This document shows positions 43,120-51,945 of a stretch of 64,000 nt of DNA, in pieces. Where the stretch lies: NCBI RefSeq assembly GCF_902153245.2, contig NZ_CABFWF030000011.1, positions 211,347 through 275,346 on the forward strand, written 5' to 3'. Source of the stretch: Pseudorhizobium endolithicum. GTDB taxonomy: Bacteria; Pseudomonadota; Alphaproteobacteria; Rhizobiales; Rhizobiaceae. The notes under the pieces are model-generated. The model made no database searches and had not been told where the DNA came from. It was given only the letters and a program-made list of their open reading frames with translations. The stretch's first letter is position 1; each line of letters begins with the position of its first letter. The position numbers and the translations under genes were made by a program.

Positions 43120-44028
43120 TCATGATGGATCGGCGACGAAGCTGCCGCCCCTCGCCTGCTTTAGATGGTTCAGCGCGTGAACCTGCCCGGTCATCTCCAG
43201 CGCATCGCGGTAGACCGGATCATGCCAACCTTCAATATCGATAGAGCCCGACCAGCCGGCCAGCCGAAGCTCGGAGATGATGTCGGTCCAGTTGCTGTCG
43301 CCGAAGCCGGGGGTGCGCATAAAGACGAAAGGATGCTTGCCGAAGATTCCATGCTCGCGGATCACGTCCCACCGGATGGTGGCGTCCTTGCCATGGACGT
43401 GGAAGATCTTATGGGCCCATTTGCGGATCTGGGGCAGCGGATCAATCAAGTAGACCATCTGATGACACGGCTCCCATTCCAAACCGATATTGTCATCCGG
43501 TGTTTCGTTGAAGATCAGCTCCCATGCATCAGGATTATGAGCGATGTTCCAGTCTCCGCTCGCCCAGTTGCCGTTCATTGCGCAGTTCTCGAAGGCGATC
43601 CTGATCCCTTTGTCGGCTGCCCTTTTGGCCAATTCACTCCAGACCTGTTTGTAACGCGGGAGACTGTCGGTCAGTGGCTTGTTGCGAATGCGGCCTGTGA
43701 AGCCTGCCACGCAGGTGGCGCCGAAGTGGTGCGCATTGTCGATGCAGTCCAACCAGCCTTGAAGGGTCTGCTGGTCAAGGTCTGTCTCCTCCAGCGGATT
43801 GCCGAACATGCCAATCGTGGAGATGGTGATGTCCCTATCACCAATCGCTTCCACGCAACGCTTTCCCAGTTCGGCGACGTCCTGCCCGTTGGTGGTCTGC
43901 CAGAAGAACGGCTCGAAGCTTTCGAAGCCCATACCGGCAATCTGTGCAATCCGTTCAGCCGCGTTGCCTTTCGTAGCATTGACCATAGTGCCGATGCGGA
44001 TGGAGTGGTGGTGAGGGTGTTCATGCAT
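43120..44028 (-). CDS. Sugar phosphate isomerase/epimerase (TIM barrel)
   Basis: This xylose-isomerase-like TIM barrel of 302 aa has candidate metal ligands in IAFENCAMNG (Glu), LEWEPCHQM (Glu and His), IFHVHGKDA (His) and IDIEGWHDP (Glu). The N terminus is His-rich (MHEHPHHHS). It overlaps the Gfo/Idh/MocA gene by 8 nt. Pairs of this kind often degrade inositols, 3-keto sugars or sugar acids, but the exact reaction is open. Confidence 0.83.
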   Translation of the reverse strand: MHEHPHHHSIRIGTMVNATKGNAAERIAQIAGMGFESFEPFFWQTTNGQDVAELGKRCVEAIGDRDITISTIGMFGNPLEETDLDQQTLQGWLDCIDNAHHFGATCVAGFTGRIRNKPLTDSLPRYKQVWSELAKRAADKGIRIAFENCAMNGNWASGDWNIAHNPDAWELIFNETPDDNIGLEWEPCHQMVYLIDPLPQIRKWAHKIFHVHGKDATIRWDVIREHGIFGKHPFVFMRTPGFGDSNWTDIISELRLAGWSGSIDIEGWHDPVYRDALEMTGQVHALNHLKQARGGSFVADPS

Positions 44029-45073
44029 GTGATGTTCCTTGAGATGTCAGATCGACGGCGCGGCCGGTTTTTGCGCTTTCGATGGCCCCGAAGACCATTG
44101 CGAGGCTCTTGATGTTGTCGCTGCCGACGGTTTCCGGGGAACGGCCCGTCTTCAGTGCTGTGAGAAAATCAGACAGCACGCTAGCGTGACCATGGGTCTC
44201 CCGCTGATGTCGCGGCTGAGGCACATCGATCGGCAGAGAGCCGCGCAGCAGGCCAGGCTCTTCGCCGGCGATGGAAGCTTTGATATCCTCTTCGCCATCC
44301 CAGGTGGCCATGCCCTTGGTGCCGACGACGCGCCACAGGCTCTCCCAGCTGGTCCGCTCGCCTTCGGCACACCAGGAACCGCGATAGGTGAAGATCACGT
44401 CGTCACTGAAGTGGAATATGGCATTTGCAGATGCGCCATGCGCATACCAAGACCCTTTCGGATTTGTCTCGAGGCAATACACGGACTGCGGCGAACTGCC
44501 GGCAACAAATCGGGCGGCATCGAAAGTGTGGACGGCCATGTCGAGAAGCAGAACATGGTCCATCTGTTCACGAAACCCGCCAAAATGGGGCGCGATAAAG
44601 AAGTCGCAATGGATGGCCGTGAGATCGCCAAGCAGCCCTTCCTCGACCATGCGGCGCATGCGGCGCACACCGGAGTTGAAGCGGCGATTTTGGACCACCG
44701 CATGAATCCGTCCCGCTTGCGCGGCAGCACGGACAAGCGACTGCGCGTCCTGCAGGGAGGCACCCATCGGCTTTTCGCTCAGGACATGGCAGCCAAAGGA
44801 GAGGCACGTCTCCACCACAGCCTGACGTGCCTGAGGAATAACGATGTCGAACACAGCATCTGGTTGTGCCTCCTCCAGCATGCTGCGCAGGTCAGCACCA
44901 ATAACGACTGGCGACAGACCGAATTCCGCTGCGAGGCGTTCTGCGGCCACGCGGTCAAGATCCACAAGGCCGATGATCTTGAATCCACTCGCCAGTTCAA
45001 GGTCAGACTGAAGCGCACGAAGCCACCCTTTGGCCATCGCCCCGCACCCGCACAATACGACCGAGAACGTCAT
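44021..45073 (-). CDS. Gfo/Idh/MocA family NAD(P)-dependent oxidoreductase
   Basis: The Rossmann motif LCGCGAMAKGWLRAL and the SEKPMG motif identify the family, with the C-terminal catalytic domain holding LLLDMAVHTFDAARF. The start is the ATG at 45073 after AGGAGGAGCG; the longer open frame runs into the operator. It is the first gene of the operon and is divergent from the LacI regulator. Confidence 0.87.
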   Translation of the reverse strand: MTFSVVLCGCGAMAKGWLRALQSDLELASGFKIIGLVDLDRVAAERLAAEFGLSPVVIGADLRSMLEEAQPDAVFDIVIPQARQAVVETCLSFGCHVLSEKPMGASLQDAQSLVRAAAQAGRIHAVVQNRRFNSGVRRMRRMVEEGLLGDLTAIHCDFFIAPHFGGFREQMDHVLLLDMAVHTFDAARFVAGSSPQSVYCLETNPKGSWYAHGASANAIFHFSDDVIFTYRGSWCAEGERTSWESLWRVVGTKGMATWDGEEDIKASIAGEEPGLLRGSLPIDVPQPRHQRETHGHASVLSDFLTALKTGRSPETVGSDNIKSLAMVFGAIESAKTGRAVDLTSQGTSHA

Positions 45074-45115
45074 GCCCGCTCCTCCTGCGCGTTTCAGACT
45101 TGCCTCAAAACAAGT

Positions 45116-45133
45116 TCCGTAAACGTTTACGGA
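45116..45133. promoter_or_regulatory. LacI-type operator, perfect 18-bp palindrome
   Basis: TCCGTAAACGTTTACGGA is fully self-complementary with the central CG typical of LacI-family sites. It sits 42 bp upstream of the Gfo/Idh/MocA start and 64 bp upstream of the LacI start, so binding would control both transcripts. Confidence 0.85.
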
Positions 45134-45197
45134 GACTATGGACAACGTGCCGGTTCTGTCAATAGTGGTTCTTCAGTGGAAAGGACGAAGGTTCAGG

Positions 45198-46214
45198 ATG
45201 ACTGGTATCCGGCAGCTTGCCGAGCATCTTCAGATTTCGATTGGTACCGTCTCGCGCGCCCTGAACGGGAAGGCAGACGTCAACCCTGAGACAAGACGGC
45301 GTGTTCTTGAAGCCGCCGCGGCTCTGGGCTACGTACCTAACCAGTCGGGCCGCTCGCTACGCAAGGGCACGACGGGTGTGATCGGCTTCATGATGCAGAC
45401 CGGCCCCGAGATCACCGGCCAGGGTGATACCTTCTTTATGAGCGTGTTTGACGGCGTCCAGAGCGTTCTGGCACGCCACAGCCTTGATCTTGTTGCGCTG
45501 CTCTGTTCATCTGAGGAGGATCCTGATGCCTACCTCCAGCGCACCGTCGCTCGCGGCTTCGCGGATGCGATAATCCTCTCTGCAACCCGGCGCCGCGACG
45601 AGCGTTTTGCCTTGCTTCACCGTCACAAGATCCCCTTCATCTCGCTTGGTCGCAGTCTGACCGATGTGGGTCAGCCCTGGATCGACCTTGATTTTGAGGG
45701 GATGGCGCAAACGGCGATAGAGCGATTGATCAGCGCCGGGCATAAGGAGATCGGTGTGATCTGGCCAATGGGCGACCTGAACCTTGGCTACCTCTTCGTC
45801 GACCGGTGCCGTGCAGTTCTTGAGCAGCACGGCCTATCGCTAGACGAAAGCCACATATTTCGCGCAAGACCTAGCGAAGCGGGCGGCTATACGGTGGCGG
45901 AGGAGATCGCTTCCAGACCAAAGCGTCCGACCGCGGTCGTTCTGGTCAACGAGACGTTGGTGACCGGCCTATACAAAGGACTTGAGGAGAAGGGGGTGAA
46001 GCCGGGCCGGGACATCGCGATCATCGGGCGCTACAGTCCCCAGTCACAGTTTCTGTCCCCGGCTCTCACCTGCTTCAATCTTTCACTTCGCGATCTGGGA
46101 ATCGCGCTGGCGGAGACGCTCCTGTCGACCATGCCGAGCTACACCGACCACTATGCGGAAGCGGCCCACCGCCAGGTATGGCCGATGACCCTTGTTGAGG
46201 GCTCAAGTGGTTGA
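45198..46214 (+). CDS. LacI family transcriptional regulator
   Basis: The N-terminal helix-turn-helix is classical (IRQLAEHLQISIGTVSRALN) with the hinge GYVPNQSGRSLRKG, followed by a periplasmic-binding-protein-like effector domain. The start is the ATG at 45198 after AAGG; the upstream ATG at 45138 lacks support. The protein is 338 aa. It lies next to a perfect palindromic operator and very likely represses the divergent sugar operon until its ligand is present. Confidence 0.9.
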   Translation: MTGIRQLAEHLQISIGTVSRALNGKADVNPETRRRVLEAAAALGYVPNQSGRSLRKGTTGVIGFMMQTGPEITGQGDTFFMSVFDGVQSVLARHSLDLVALLCSSEEDPDAYLQRTVARGFADAIILSATRRRDERFALLHRHKIPFISLGRSLTDVGQPWIDLDFEGMAQTAIERLISAGHKEIGVIWPMGDLNLGYLFVDRCRAVLEQHGLSLDESHIFRARPSEAGGYTVAEEIASRPKRPTAVVLVNETLVTGLYKGLEEKGVKPGRDIAIIGRYSPQSQFLSPALTCFNLSLRDLGIALAETLLSTMPSYTDHYAEAAHRQVWPMTLVEGSSG

Positions 46215-46312
46215 GCAGCGCGAACAGGGTCGCTGGAGCGCAGAAAAAACCGACGCGCCGTCCCAGATGGTCAAGTAGCGTGTTTTTGCCGGAGCCTCAT
46301 AGCAGAAAGCAA

Positions 46313-46558
46313 GTTCTCGGCAGCGTTGGTGGTCCCTCAAGCGTCACTGCCTTCATTCGCGAAGTCGGTGACGAGGCGACGCGTCTGGATCGATGGGAAC
46401 CGGGGCTCAACGAGGCTCTAGCGGGTGATCCGCGAGACACCACAACGCCGCGGGCTGTTGTGACGAGACTGGAACGTCTCCTGCTGGGCGCCGTACTGTT
46501 GCCAGCTTCTCGCCGGCAGTTGGAGGAGTGGATGATCGCTGACCAGGTGGCAGAGTAA
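46313..46558 (+). pseudogene. Class A beta-lactamase remnant
   Basis: The frame contains GGPSSVTAFIREVGD, TRLDRWEPGLNEAL, GDPRDTTTPRAV and RRQLEEWMIADQVAE, matching the middle of class A beta-lactamases, including the Glu166 omega-loop ExxLN (EPGLN). The active-site Ser-x-x-Lys, the SDN loop and the KTG motif are absent, so the fragment cannot be active. The 46559-46807 gap after it holds no other supported gene. Confidence 0.75.
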
Positions 46559-46807
46559 TTCATCAGAGCCAGTCCGCAAGCCGATTGGATAACGGGGACA
46601 AAACCGGCACTGGTGAGCGAGGGTCTCGTTCGATCATTGCGATCATAAGGGTCGCATGGCACAGGTCGCCCAGGGTCTTCGCCACTCCCACGTGCTTTTC
46701 TGTTATTGGCGAGTAGGTGACGAGGTGCCCCTCGGCTTCTGCGTACTGTTGTCGATAATCTGACATTCAAGATCAGTGCACGGCTTGGGCAGCATCGTTT
46801 CTGATCT

Positions 46808-47839
46808 CTAAGTGCGGCGCATCAAGCGGAAGACTATGGGCGCCCCAAGGATGACCAGCAGGACGCGCGTGAGATGGTGCACGACCACAAAGCTGAGATC
46901 CGCGCCGGATACGAGTGCCAGCATCGACATTTCGGCTTGGCCACCAGGCATGAAGGCGAGGAACCCTTCGACTGGCGGAGCGAGGCCAGTCAGCGTCACC
47001 AGCTCCGTCATCGCACCGGCAATAGCACCGAGAATAAGCACGAAAGCCGCCCCGCCCGTGACCGCGGTGCGCAGCTCGCGAAGGGTGACGCCGACGTAGC
47101 TGACGCCTATGCCCATGCCAATGAAGAACTGCGCGGCCAAAAGGGCCTCCCGCGGCGGACGCAGATGCAGAAAGCCCGCGAGCGACAGGATTGCGGAAAC
47201 AATGAGCGGGCCAAGAATCGCCGCGCCGAACAGGCCGACCCGCGCGCCGCCCCTCCATCCGATGAGCGCAGCTAATGCCATGACCAGCATCTCCAATACC
47301 GGCAGTTCAGAGGTGGGCGGGCCGACGGAATGCGTAAGGCCAACGCCGTAAATATTCACGAGAATGATCGGGGCCAAGACCATAATGACCATCAGTCTTG
47401 TGACATGAACCAACGAGAGCTGCCGGACATTTGCGCCCGCCTCCTGGCCAAAGATCGTCATGTCGGCCGCCCCACCGGGCATCGCGGCGTAGAAAGCTGT
47501 CACCGGATCGAAGCCGCAGACGCGGCGAAAAAAGGGGACGCCTGTTACCCCAATCACAGCAATATAGAGCGGCACCAGCGCCACCGAGGCAAGCATGGAA
47601 GGCAGATGCCCAACCAGCGCTGGGGTGATGGAGGTTCCGATCGCGACTCCGAGTACTGAGCGCGCGCCCACCGACACCTGGCCTAATCCGGCAAGGGGTG
47701 CGCCACATAGCGCCCCCACGAGCGCTGCCGCCATTGGCCCGAACAGGAATGGCAGCGGCAGTTGCAGGAGCAGGAAGATCCACGCGCCTGCTGCCGCAAG
47801 CAGAAGGGTCATGCCGCGCCTGAGAAAAAGATCGACCAC
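46808..47839 (-). CDS. AbrB family membrane protein
   Basis: The 343-aa protein has about ten hydrophobic segments in two similar halves, each carrying an MPGGxA/E segment (AAMPGGAADMT and FMPGGQAEMS). This is the AbrB (PF05145) pattern, historically mis-named ammonia monooxygenase, whose members are probable transporters of unknown substrate. The GTG at 47839 follows GAAGGAG. It is the last gene of the long minus-strand operon and may move a product or intermediate. Confidence 0.82.
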   Translation of the reverse strand: MVDLFLRRGMTLLLAAAGAWIFLLLQLPLPFLFGPMAAALVGALCGAPLAGLGQVSVGARSVLGVAIGTSITPALVGHLPSMLASVALVPLYIAVIGVTGVPFFRRVCGFDPVTAFYAAMPGGAADMTIFGQEAGANVRQLSLVHVTRLMVIMVLAPIILVNIYGVGLTHSVGPPTSELPVLEMLVMALAALIGWRGGARVGLFGAAILGPLIVSAILSLAGFLHLRPPREALLAAQFFIGMGIGVSYVGVTLRELRTAVTGGAAFVLILGAIAGAMTELVTLTGLAPPVEGFLAFMPGGQAEMSMLALVSGADLSFVVVHHLTRVLLVILGAPIVFRLMRRT

Positions 47840-47852
47840 CGCTCCTTCGCCG

Positions 47853-48146
47853 TCAGAAAGCTACGGCGGATGAATGGGTTACCGTCGGCACTGCGGCGAA
47901 ATACGGCGAAGCCAGCGCCCGCCATTTCTGAAAATCTTCCGAAGCGCGGAACGTGACCATATGGTCTTCGACACTGCGCCACTTCACCAGGAGACGGTAG
48001 ATGTCCGGCGTTTCGATCACCCGATGCAGCGCAAGGTCAAGACAGCCTTCAGCGGCCAAGAAATATGGCCGCGCTGCCGCGACGGCAGCCTCGAAGGCTG
48101 CCGGATCTGTGACCTTGATCTCCGCTACTTCAACGACAGGTCCCAT
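47853..48146 (-). CDS. Antibiotic biosynthesis monooxygenase (ABM) fold protein
   Basis: The protein is about 97 aa, a ferredoxin-like dimeric alpha+beta fold, with segments VEVAEIKVTDPAAFEAAV and YRLLVKWRSVEDHMVTFR typical of ABM or YgiN-like proteins. The start is the ATG at 48146 after GGAG. It lies 11 nt after the cupin stop. Proteins of this fold are mono-oxygenases, heme-degrading or simply dimeric binding proteins, so no reaction is claimed. Confidence 0.75.
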   Translation of the reverse strand: MGPVVEVAEIKVTDPAAFEAAVAAARPYFLAAEGCLDLALHRVIETPDIYRLLVKWRSVEDHMVTFRASEDFQKWRALASPYFAAVPTVTHSSAVAF

Positions 48147-48157
48147 TGAACTCTCCA

Positions 48158-48565
48158 TCAATTCTGCGCGTGGCCGTGTTCGGCGTCGATCGACCGGCTT
48201 TCGCCTGTGTCAACCATGGTGCGGGTCGCATCGACCGTTGCATAAGTCCAGAAAATGCGCATCGGTTTGCCGGAGGCATTGATGAAGCGATGCGGAACGT
48301 TGGCTGGAATCCAGGTCGTATCGTTAGTGGAGAGATGATGCTGCACCCCGTCGATTTCGGCGATCGCCTCGCCCTCGATCACCATGACGCTCTCCTCGCA
48401 ATTATGGAAATGCACGCCTATCGCCGCACCCGGATCGAAGGCGGTAATGCCGTTGATCATGCTGGTGGAGCCGCAACGGCGGGTGACAAGCGGTGTGGTG
48501 CGAGCACCGCCACCACGATCGTTGGTCTTCAGTTCGTGAGGGCGCAAGATTGCCGGTTGTGCCAT
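48158..48565 (-). CDS. Cupin-domain protein
   Basis: The 135-aa protein has one cupin barrel with both motifs visible: GVHFHNCEESVMVIEGEAIA and WIPANVPHRFIN, with three histidines and a glutamate available for metal. The start is the ATG at 48565 after AGGAG; the longer open frame upstream is not supported. It follows the aldehyde dehydrogenase by 10 nt. Its role is probably an auxiliary isomerase or regulator of the pathway. Confidence 0.8.
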   Translation of the reverse strand: MAQPAILRPHELKTNDRGGGARTTPLVTRRCGSTSMINGITAFDPGAAIGVHFHNCEESVMVIEGEAIAEIDGVQHHLSTNDTTWIPANVPHRFINASGKPMRIFWTYATVDATRTMVDTGESRSIDAEHGHAQN

Positions 48566-48575
48566 AGTGTTTCTC

Positions 48576-49976
48576 CTACTCCGGTGCCTTTGGCGTCGGT
48601 GCTGCGGCCTTTGCAGGCCCGACCCAGACCGTCTTGATGTTGACGAACTCCCGGATGCCATAGACGCCAAGTTCTCGCCCGTAGCCGGAGCGCTTGATGC
48701 CGCCAAACGGATAGCGAGGGTCGGAGGCAACCATGCCATTGATAAAGACCGCACCGGCGTCGACCTCGCGCGCAAGCCTGCCGGCGCGCTGCATGTCTCT
48801 CGTCCAGATCGCGGAGCCCAAGCCGTATTCGGTTTGATTTGCAAGCCGAACCGCCTCTTCCGCATCCTTGACGCGGATGATGGCCGCCACCGGACCAAAG
48901 GTCTCCTCGCAGAAGGCTACCATGTCCGGAAGGACATTATCGAGCACCGTCGGCGGATAGAAGAACCCGGCTTGGTCGAGCGGCTTGCCCCCTGCCTTCA
49001 ATGTCGCGCCTGCAGCGAGTGTCTTCTCTACCTGTGCATGAAGGGCGGTCATGAGGTTCTCGCGTGCCATCGGCCCGATGTTCGTATCCCGCTCCATCGG
49101 ATCGCCGACCTTGAGTTTTGCGACACCCACGCAAAATAGCTCGACAAACCGGTCCGCGATGGCTTCCTCCACTATGAAGCGCTTGGCGTTGACGCAGGAC
49201 TGGCCGACATTGATGTAGCGCGCCTTCACGGCAACCGCGGCTGCCTCCTCCAGATCTGCGTCTGCCAGCACGATGAACGGATCGGAGCCGCCGAGCTCCA
49301 GCACCTGCTTCTTCAGGGCCTTGCCCGCCTGGGCTGCCACTATAGCGCCGACTTCGGTCGAACCGGTCAGTGTCACGGCTGCGATACGATCGTCGGCGAT
49401 GAGCGCAGCCACCTTGGAAGGGTCGATGAGGAGCGTGGCGAAAAGCCCCTCGGGGCAGCCTGCCTCCTTCATGATCTCTTGGATCGCCAGCGCACACTCA
49501 GGGACGTTGTTGGCATGCTTCAGCACCGCACCATTACCCGCGGCAAAGGCCGGCGCCGCGAAGCGGAAGAACTGCCAGAACGGATAGTTCCAGGGCATAA
49601 TGGCGAGGACAACGCCGATCGGATCGAAGGCGACCACGCTCTCGGTGGCATTCGACGGAACGGGCTCGTCGGCAAGATAAGCCGCGGCGTGCTCGGCGTA
49701 GAAATCGCAGTTGTAGGCGCACTTCTCGATCTCCGCTTCCGATTCCGAGATGGGCTTGCCCATCTCGCGGGTGATCATCTCGGAATATCTCGCCTTGCCC
49801 CCGCGAAGGGCTCTCGCCATGCCCCCAAGAAGTTCGACCCGCTTCTCGACCGGCACCTTCCTCCACGCCTTCTGGGCCTTTAGCGCGGCGGACAACGCTG
49901 CATCGACATGAGCATCATCATGCAGATGGTAGGAGGCGAGCTCTTCGCCCGTTGCGGGGTTCGTAGTAACGATCAT
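48576..49976 (-). CDS. NAD(P)-dependent aldehyde dehydrogenase (succinate-semialdehyde dehydrogenase-like)
   Basis: This protein of 466 aa has the catalytic glutamate in LELGGSDPF, the nucleophilic cysteine in GQSCVNAKRF, and the PWNYPFW entry motif. It resembles GabD/SsaDH-type enzymes that oxidise short aldehydes such as semialdehydes. It begins 2 nt before the OtnI gene ends. In this operon it could oxidise a semialdehyde or glyceraldehyde-like product of an aldolase step (inference). Confidence 0.88.
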   Translation of the reverse strand: MIVTTNPATGEELASYHLHDDAHVDAALSAALKAQKAWRKVPVEKRVELLGGMARALRGGKARYSEMITREMGKPISESEAEIEKCAYNCDFYAEHAAAYLADEPVPSNATESVVAFDPIGVVLAIMPWNYPFWQFFRFAAPAFAAGNGAVLKHANNVPECALAIQEIMKEAGCPEGLFATLLIDPSKVAALIADDRIAAVTLTGSTEVGAIVAAQAGKALKKQVLELGGSDPFIVLADADLEEAAAVAVKARYINVGQSCVNAKRFIVEEAIADRFVELFCVGVAKLKVGDPMERDTNIGPMARENLMTALHAQVEKTLAAGATLKAGGKPLDQAGFFYPPTVLDNVLPDMVAFCEETFGPVAAIIRVKDAEEAVRLANQTEYGLGSAIWTRDMQRAGRLAREVDAGAVFINGMVASDPRYPFGGIKRSGYGRELGVYGIREFVNIKTVWVGPAKAAAPTPKAPE

Positions 49977-49977
49977 C

Positions 49978-50811
49978 TCAGACTCCTGCTGTTGTTGTTG
50001 ATCCGACAGCGTCCGCCTCTGAAATTAACCACTGTTTCCAAACCGGCAGGAAGTCGAGACTTTCAAGCGTAGTTCTGGAAGGGTCGTACTCAAAGCCGAT
50101 TGCCGCATCGTATCCCTCTTCGACGAGGGTATTGAGTATCGGTTCGAAATCGATGCAGCCCGTGCCGGGCTCCTTACGGCCGCCATGGTCGGCAACATGT
50201 ACGTGACCGATCCGATAGCTGTTCTGCCTGATCCAGGGCGGGAGGTCGAAGCCATCCGCGGCTGCGTGAAAGGTATCGACAAGAAGGGATAGATTTCCGG
50301 GACCGAAGATGTCCTGAACACTTGCGGCTTGAGCCATGCTGTTCAGTGCATATCCTGGTACGGCATGATGGCTTATAGGCTCTATGAGGATCTTAATCGG
50401 CAGTCGCATCGTCTTTTCGACAGCGTAATCGATGTTCCGGAGGTAGGTGTCCTTCACCGCATCCGGGCTGGCGCCAGTGGGGACACCCGCCATCGGATGG
50501 ATCAGTGGGCAGTCGATCGCCAAGGCGAAGTCCAAGCACTGGTCGAAGTTGTCGCGAAAGTCCCACTCGCGCCCCGGCAGCGCAGCCAGTCCTTTCTCCC
50601 ACAGTTTCGCTTGGCCAAACGCGCATGCGATCTGCGAGAACCTAAGCCCGTTCTCAGCTAGGATTCTCCTTACCACGAGAGCATCATGCTCCTCGACAAA
50701 GGGATGCTCTATCGCGCGGAATCCCGCTTCGGCGGCTGCGGCGAAGCGCCTTTCGAAGTCAAGCTCTCTGAACAGATATCCGATATGAGCCGAGAAATAG
50801 GGCGCCGCCAA
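49978..50811 (-). CDS. otnI: Hydroxypyruvate/2-oxo-tetronate isomerase-like (OtnI family)
   Basis: This xylose-isomerase-like TIM barrel of 277 aa resembles hydroxypyruvate isomerase. Candidate metal ligands are in ILIEPISHHAVPGY, LLVDTFHAAAD, HVHVADHGGRKEPG and AIGFEYDPS. In the OtnI-OtnK-OtnC pathway of acid-sugar catabolism, this fold interconverts 2-oxo- and 3-oxo-tetronate before phosphorylation. Its position beside OtnC and OtnK supports that role. The symbol is assigned from context and fold, not from a specific test. Confidence 0.75.
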   Translation of the reverse strand: MAAPYFSAHIGYLFRELDFERRFAAAAEAGFRAIEHPFVEEHDALVVRRILAENGLRFSQIACAFGQAKLWEKGLAALPGREWDFRDNFDQCLDFALAIDCPLIHPMAGVPTGASPDAVKDTYLRNIDYAVEKTMRLPIKILIEPISHHAVPGYALNSMAQAASVQDIFGPGNLSLLVDTFHAAADGFDLPPWIRQNSYRIGHVHVADHGGRKEPGTGCIDFEPILNTLVEEGYDAAIGFEYDPSRTTLESLDFLPVWKQWLISEADAVGSTTTAGV

Positions 50812-50821
50812 GTTGATGCCT

Positions 50822-51297
50822 CTACCGCAAATCGTGACGACTGGTCAGGACGCCGTCCGCATCCGCATAAGCATATTCGCCGGGCGTGAAGGTAACGCCG
50901 CCGAAGCTGACGGGCACTCCAGCACGACCCACACCCTCCTTGGCCGATTTTTTTGGTGTGACGGAAAGGCAAAATACGCCTACATCCGGTTCGCCGATCT
51001 CGGCGCTGTCCCTGACCGAGCCGTTGATGATAATGCCGGCCCAGCCGTTGTCCCGAAGGATCATTGCGATTTGATCACCGAGAAGCGCTACGCGGCTGGA
51101 GGCACCGCCGTTGACGACCATCACAAGCCCTGCCCCGGCTTCTGAAGCTCAGTTTTAAGAAGAGCATTGTCTTCAAAGCATTTCACGGTCGCGACAGGGC
51201 CGCCGAATGCCTTCTTCTTTCTCAGCATCAGAAAAGGCAGATTGCAAAAATCGACCTTCTCCCCATGGGCGCCGTCAACCAGGTCTGCAGTTTTCAT
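50822..51297 (-). pseudogene. RraA-family aldolase (HMG/oxaloacetate type), frameshifted into two coupled ORFs
   Basis: The RraA fold is an aldolase family that cleaves 4-hydroxy-4-methyl-2-oxoglutarate or decarboxylates oxaloacetate. The first half, 58 codons from the ATG at 51297, reads KTADLVDG, GGPVATVKCFEDNALL and LQKPGQGL, then stops at TGA (51123-51121). The second half begins with an ATG overlapping that stop (TGATG) and reads MVVNGGASSRVALLG, IINGSVRDSAEIGEPDVG and FGGVTFTPGEYAY. Joined, the two give 157 residues, the normal RraA length, so a single-base deletion is likely; the conserved Arg-Asp (SVRDS) remains in the second piece. Whether this is real, a sequencing error or a functional split is not known. 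Confidence 0.8.
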
Positions 51298-51306
51298 GTT
51301 CCATCC

Positions 51307-51945
51307 TCAATATGCTCCGAAAACCGACTTCAGCTCTGCCACGTTCCCGGATGACAGCATCCGCGTAGATGCTCCCCGCAGCAGGACGAGCAATTTCGCG
51401 GTCTCCTCAAGTTCCTCCGCGGCATAGACGGCCGAGGCGATATCCTTGCCCGTCACCACCGGACCATGATTGGCAAGCAGGACGGCCGCATATTGGCCAG
51501 ACAGATCACGGATCATGTCGCCCATCCGCTCATCGCCCGGCTTCACATAAGGGAGCAGCTTCACCTGCCCGACACGCATGACCACATAGGGAGTGAGTGG
51601 CGGGATGCTGTCCTCCGGATCGGTGTCAGCGAGACAGGAGAGCGCGGTGGCGAAGGTGGAATGCAGATGGACGACTGCTCCCGCTTGAGGTCGCGTCTCA
51701 TAGAAGGCCCTATGCAGGAACACCTCCTTAGACGGCTTGTCGCCGGAGACATGTCGGCCGTCGCGGTCCAGCTTCGAGATACGTGCGGGGTCAAGAAAGC
51801 CGAGGCAGGAGTTGGTCGGCGTCATCAGGATGCCATCCTCGACGGCCGCGCTGATATTGCCGGCGGAGCCGACGGAAAAACCGCGATCAAACAGCGACTT
51901 CGACAGACGGACAATGTCCTCACGCAATCTGGTTTCTATACTCAT
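51307..51945 (-). CDS. otnC: 3-oxo-tetronate 4-phosphate decarboxylase-like class II aldolase (OtnC family)
   Basis: This class II aldolase/adducin protein of 212 aa has the zinc histidines in VVHLHSTFA and LLANHGPVV, and the general-base region SKEVFLHRAF. In the acid-sugar pathway OtnC decarboxylates 3-oxo-tetronate 4-phosphate to dihydroxyacetone phosphate. It is adjacent to OtnK (4-nt overlap), the arrangement described for Otn operons. The symbol is contextual. Confidence 0.8.
   Translation of the reverse strand: MSIETRLREDIVRLSKSLFDRGFSVGSAGNISAAVEDGILMTPTNSCLGFLDPARISKLDRDGRHVSGDKPSKEVFLHRAFYETRPQAGAVVHLHSTFATALSCLADTDPEDSIPPLTPYVVMRVGQVKLLPYVKPGDERMGDMIRDLSGQYAAVLLANHGPVVTGKDIASAVYAAEELEETAKLLVLLRGASTRMLSSGNVAELKSVFGAY

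Noticed and set aside
46563..46766. 67-codon minus-strand frame between the beta-lactamase remnant and AbrB
   Set aside because: No ribosome binding site or domain could be seen, and it may be part of the same decayed region.
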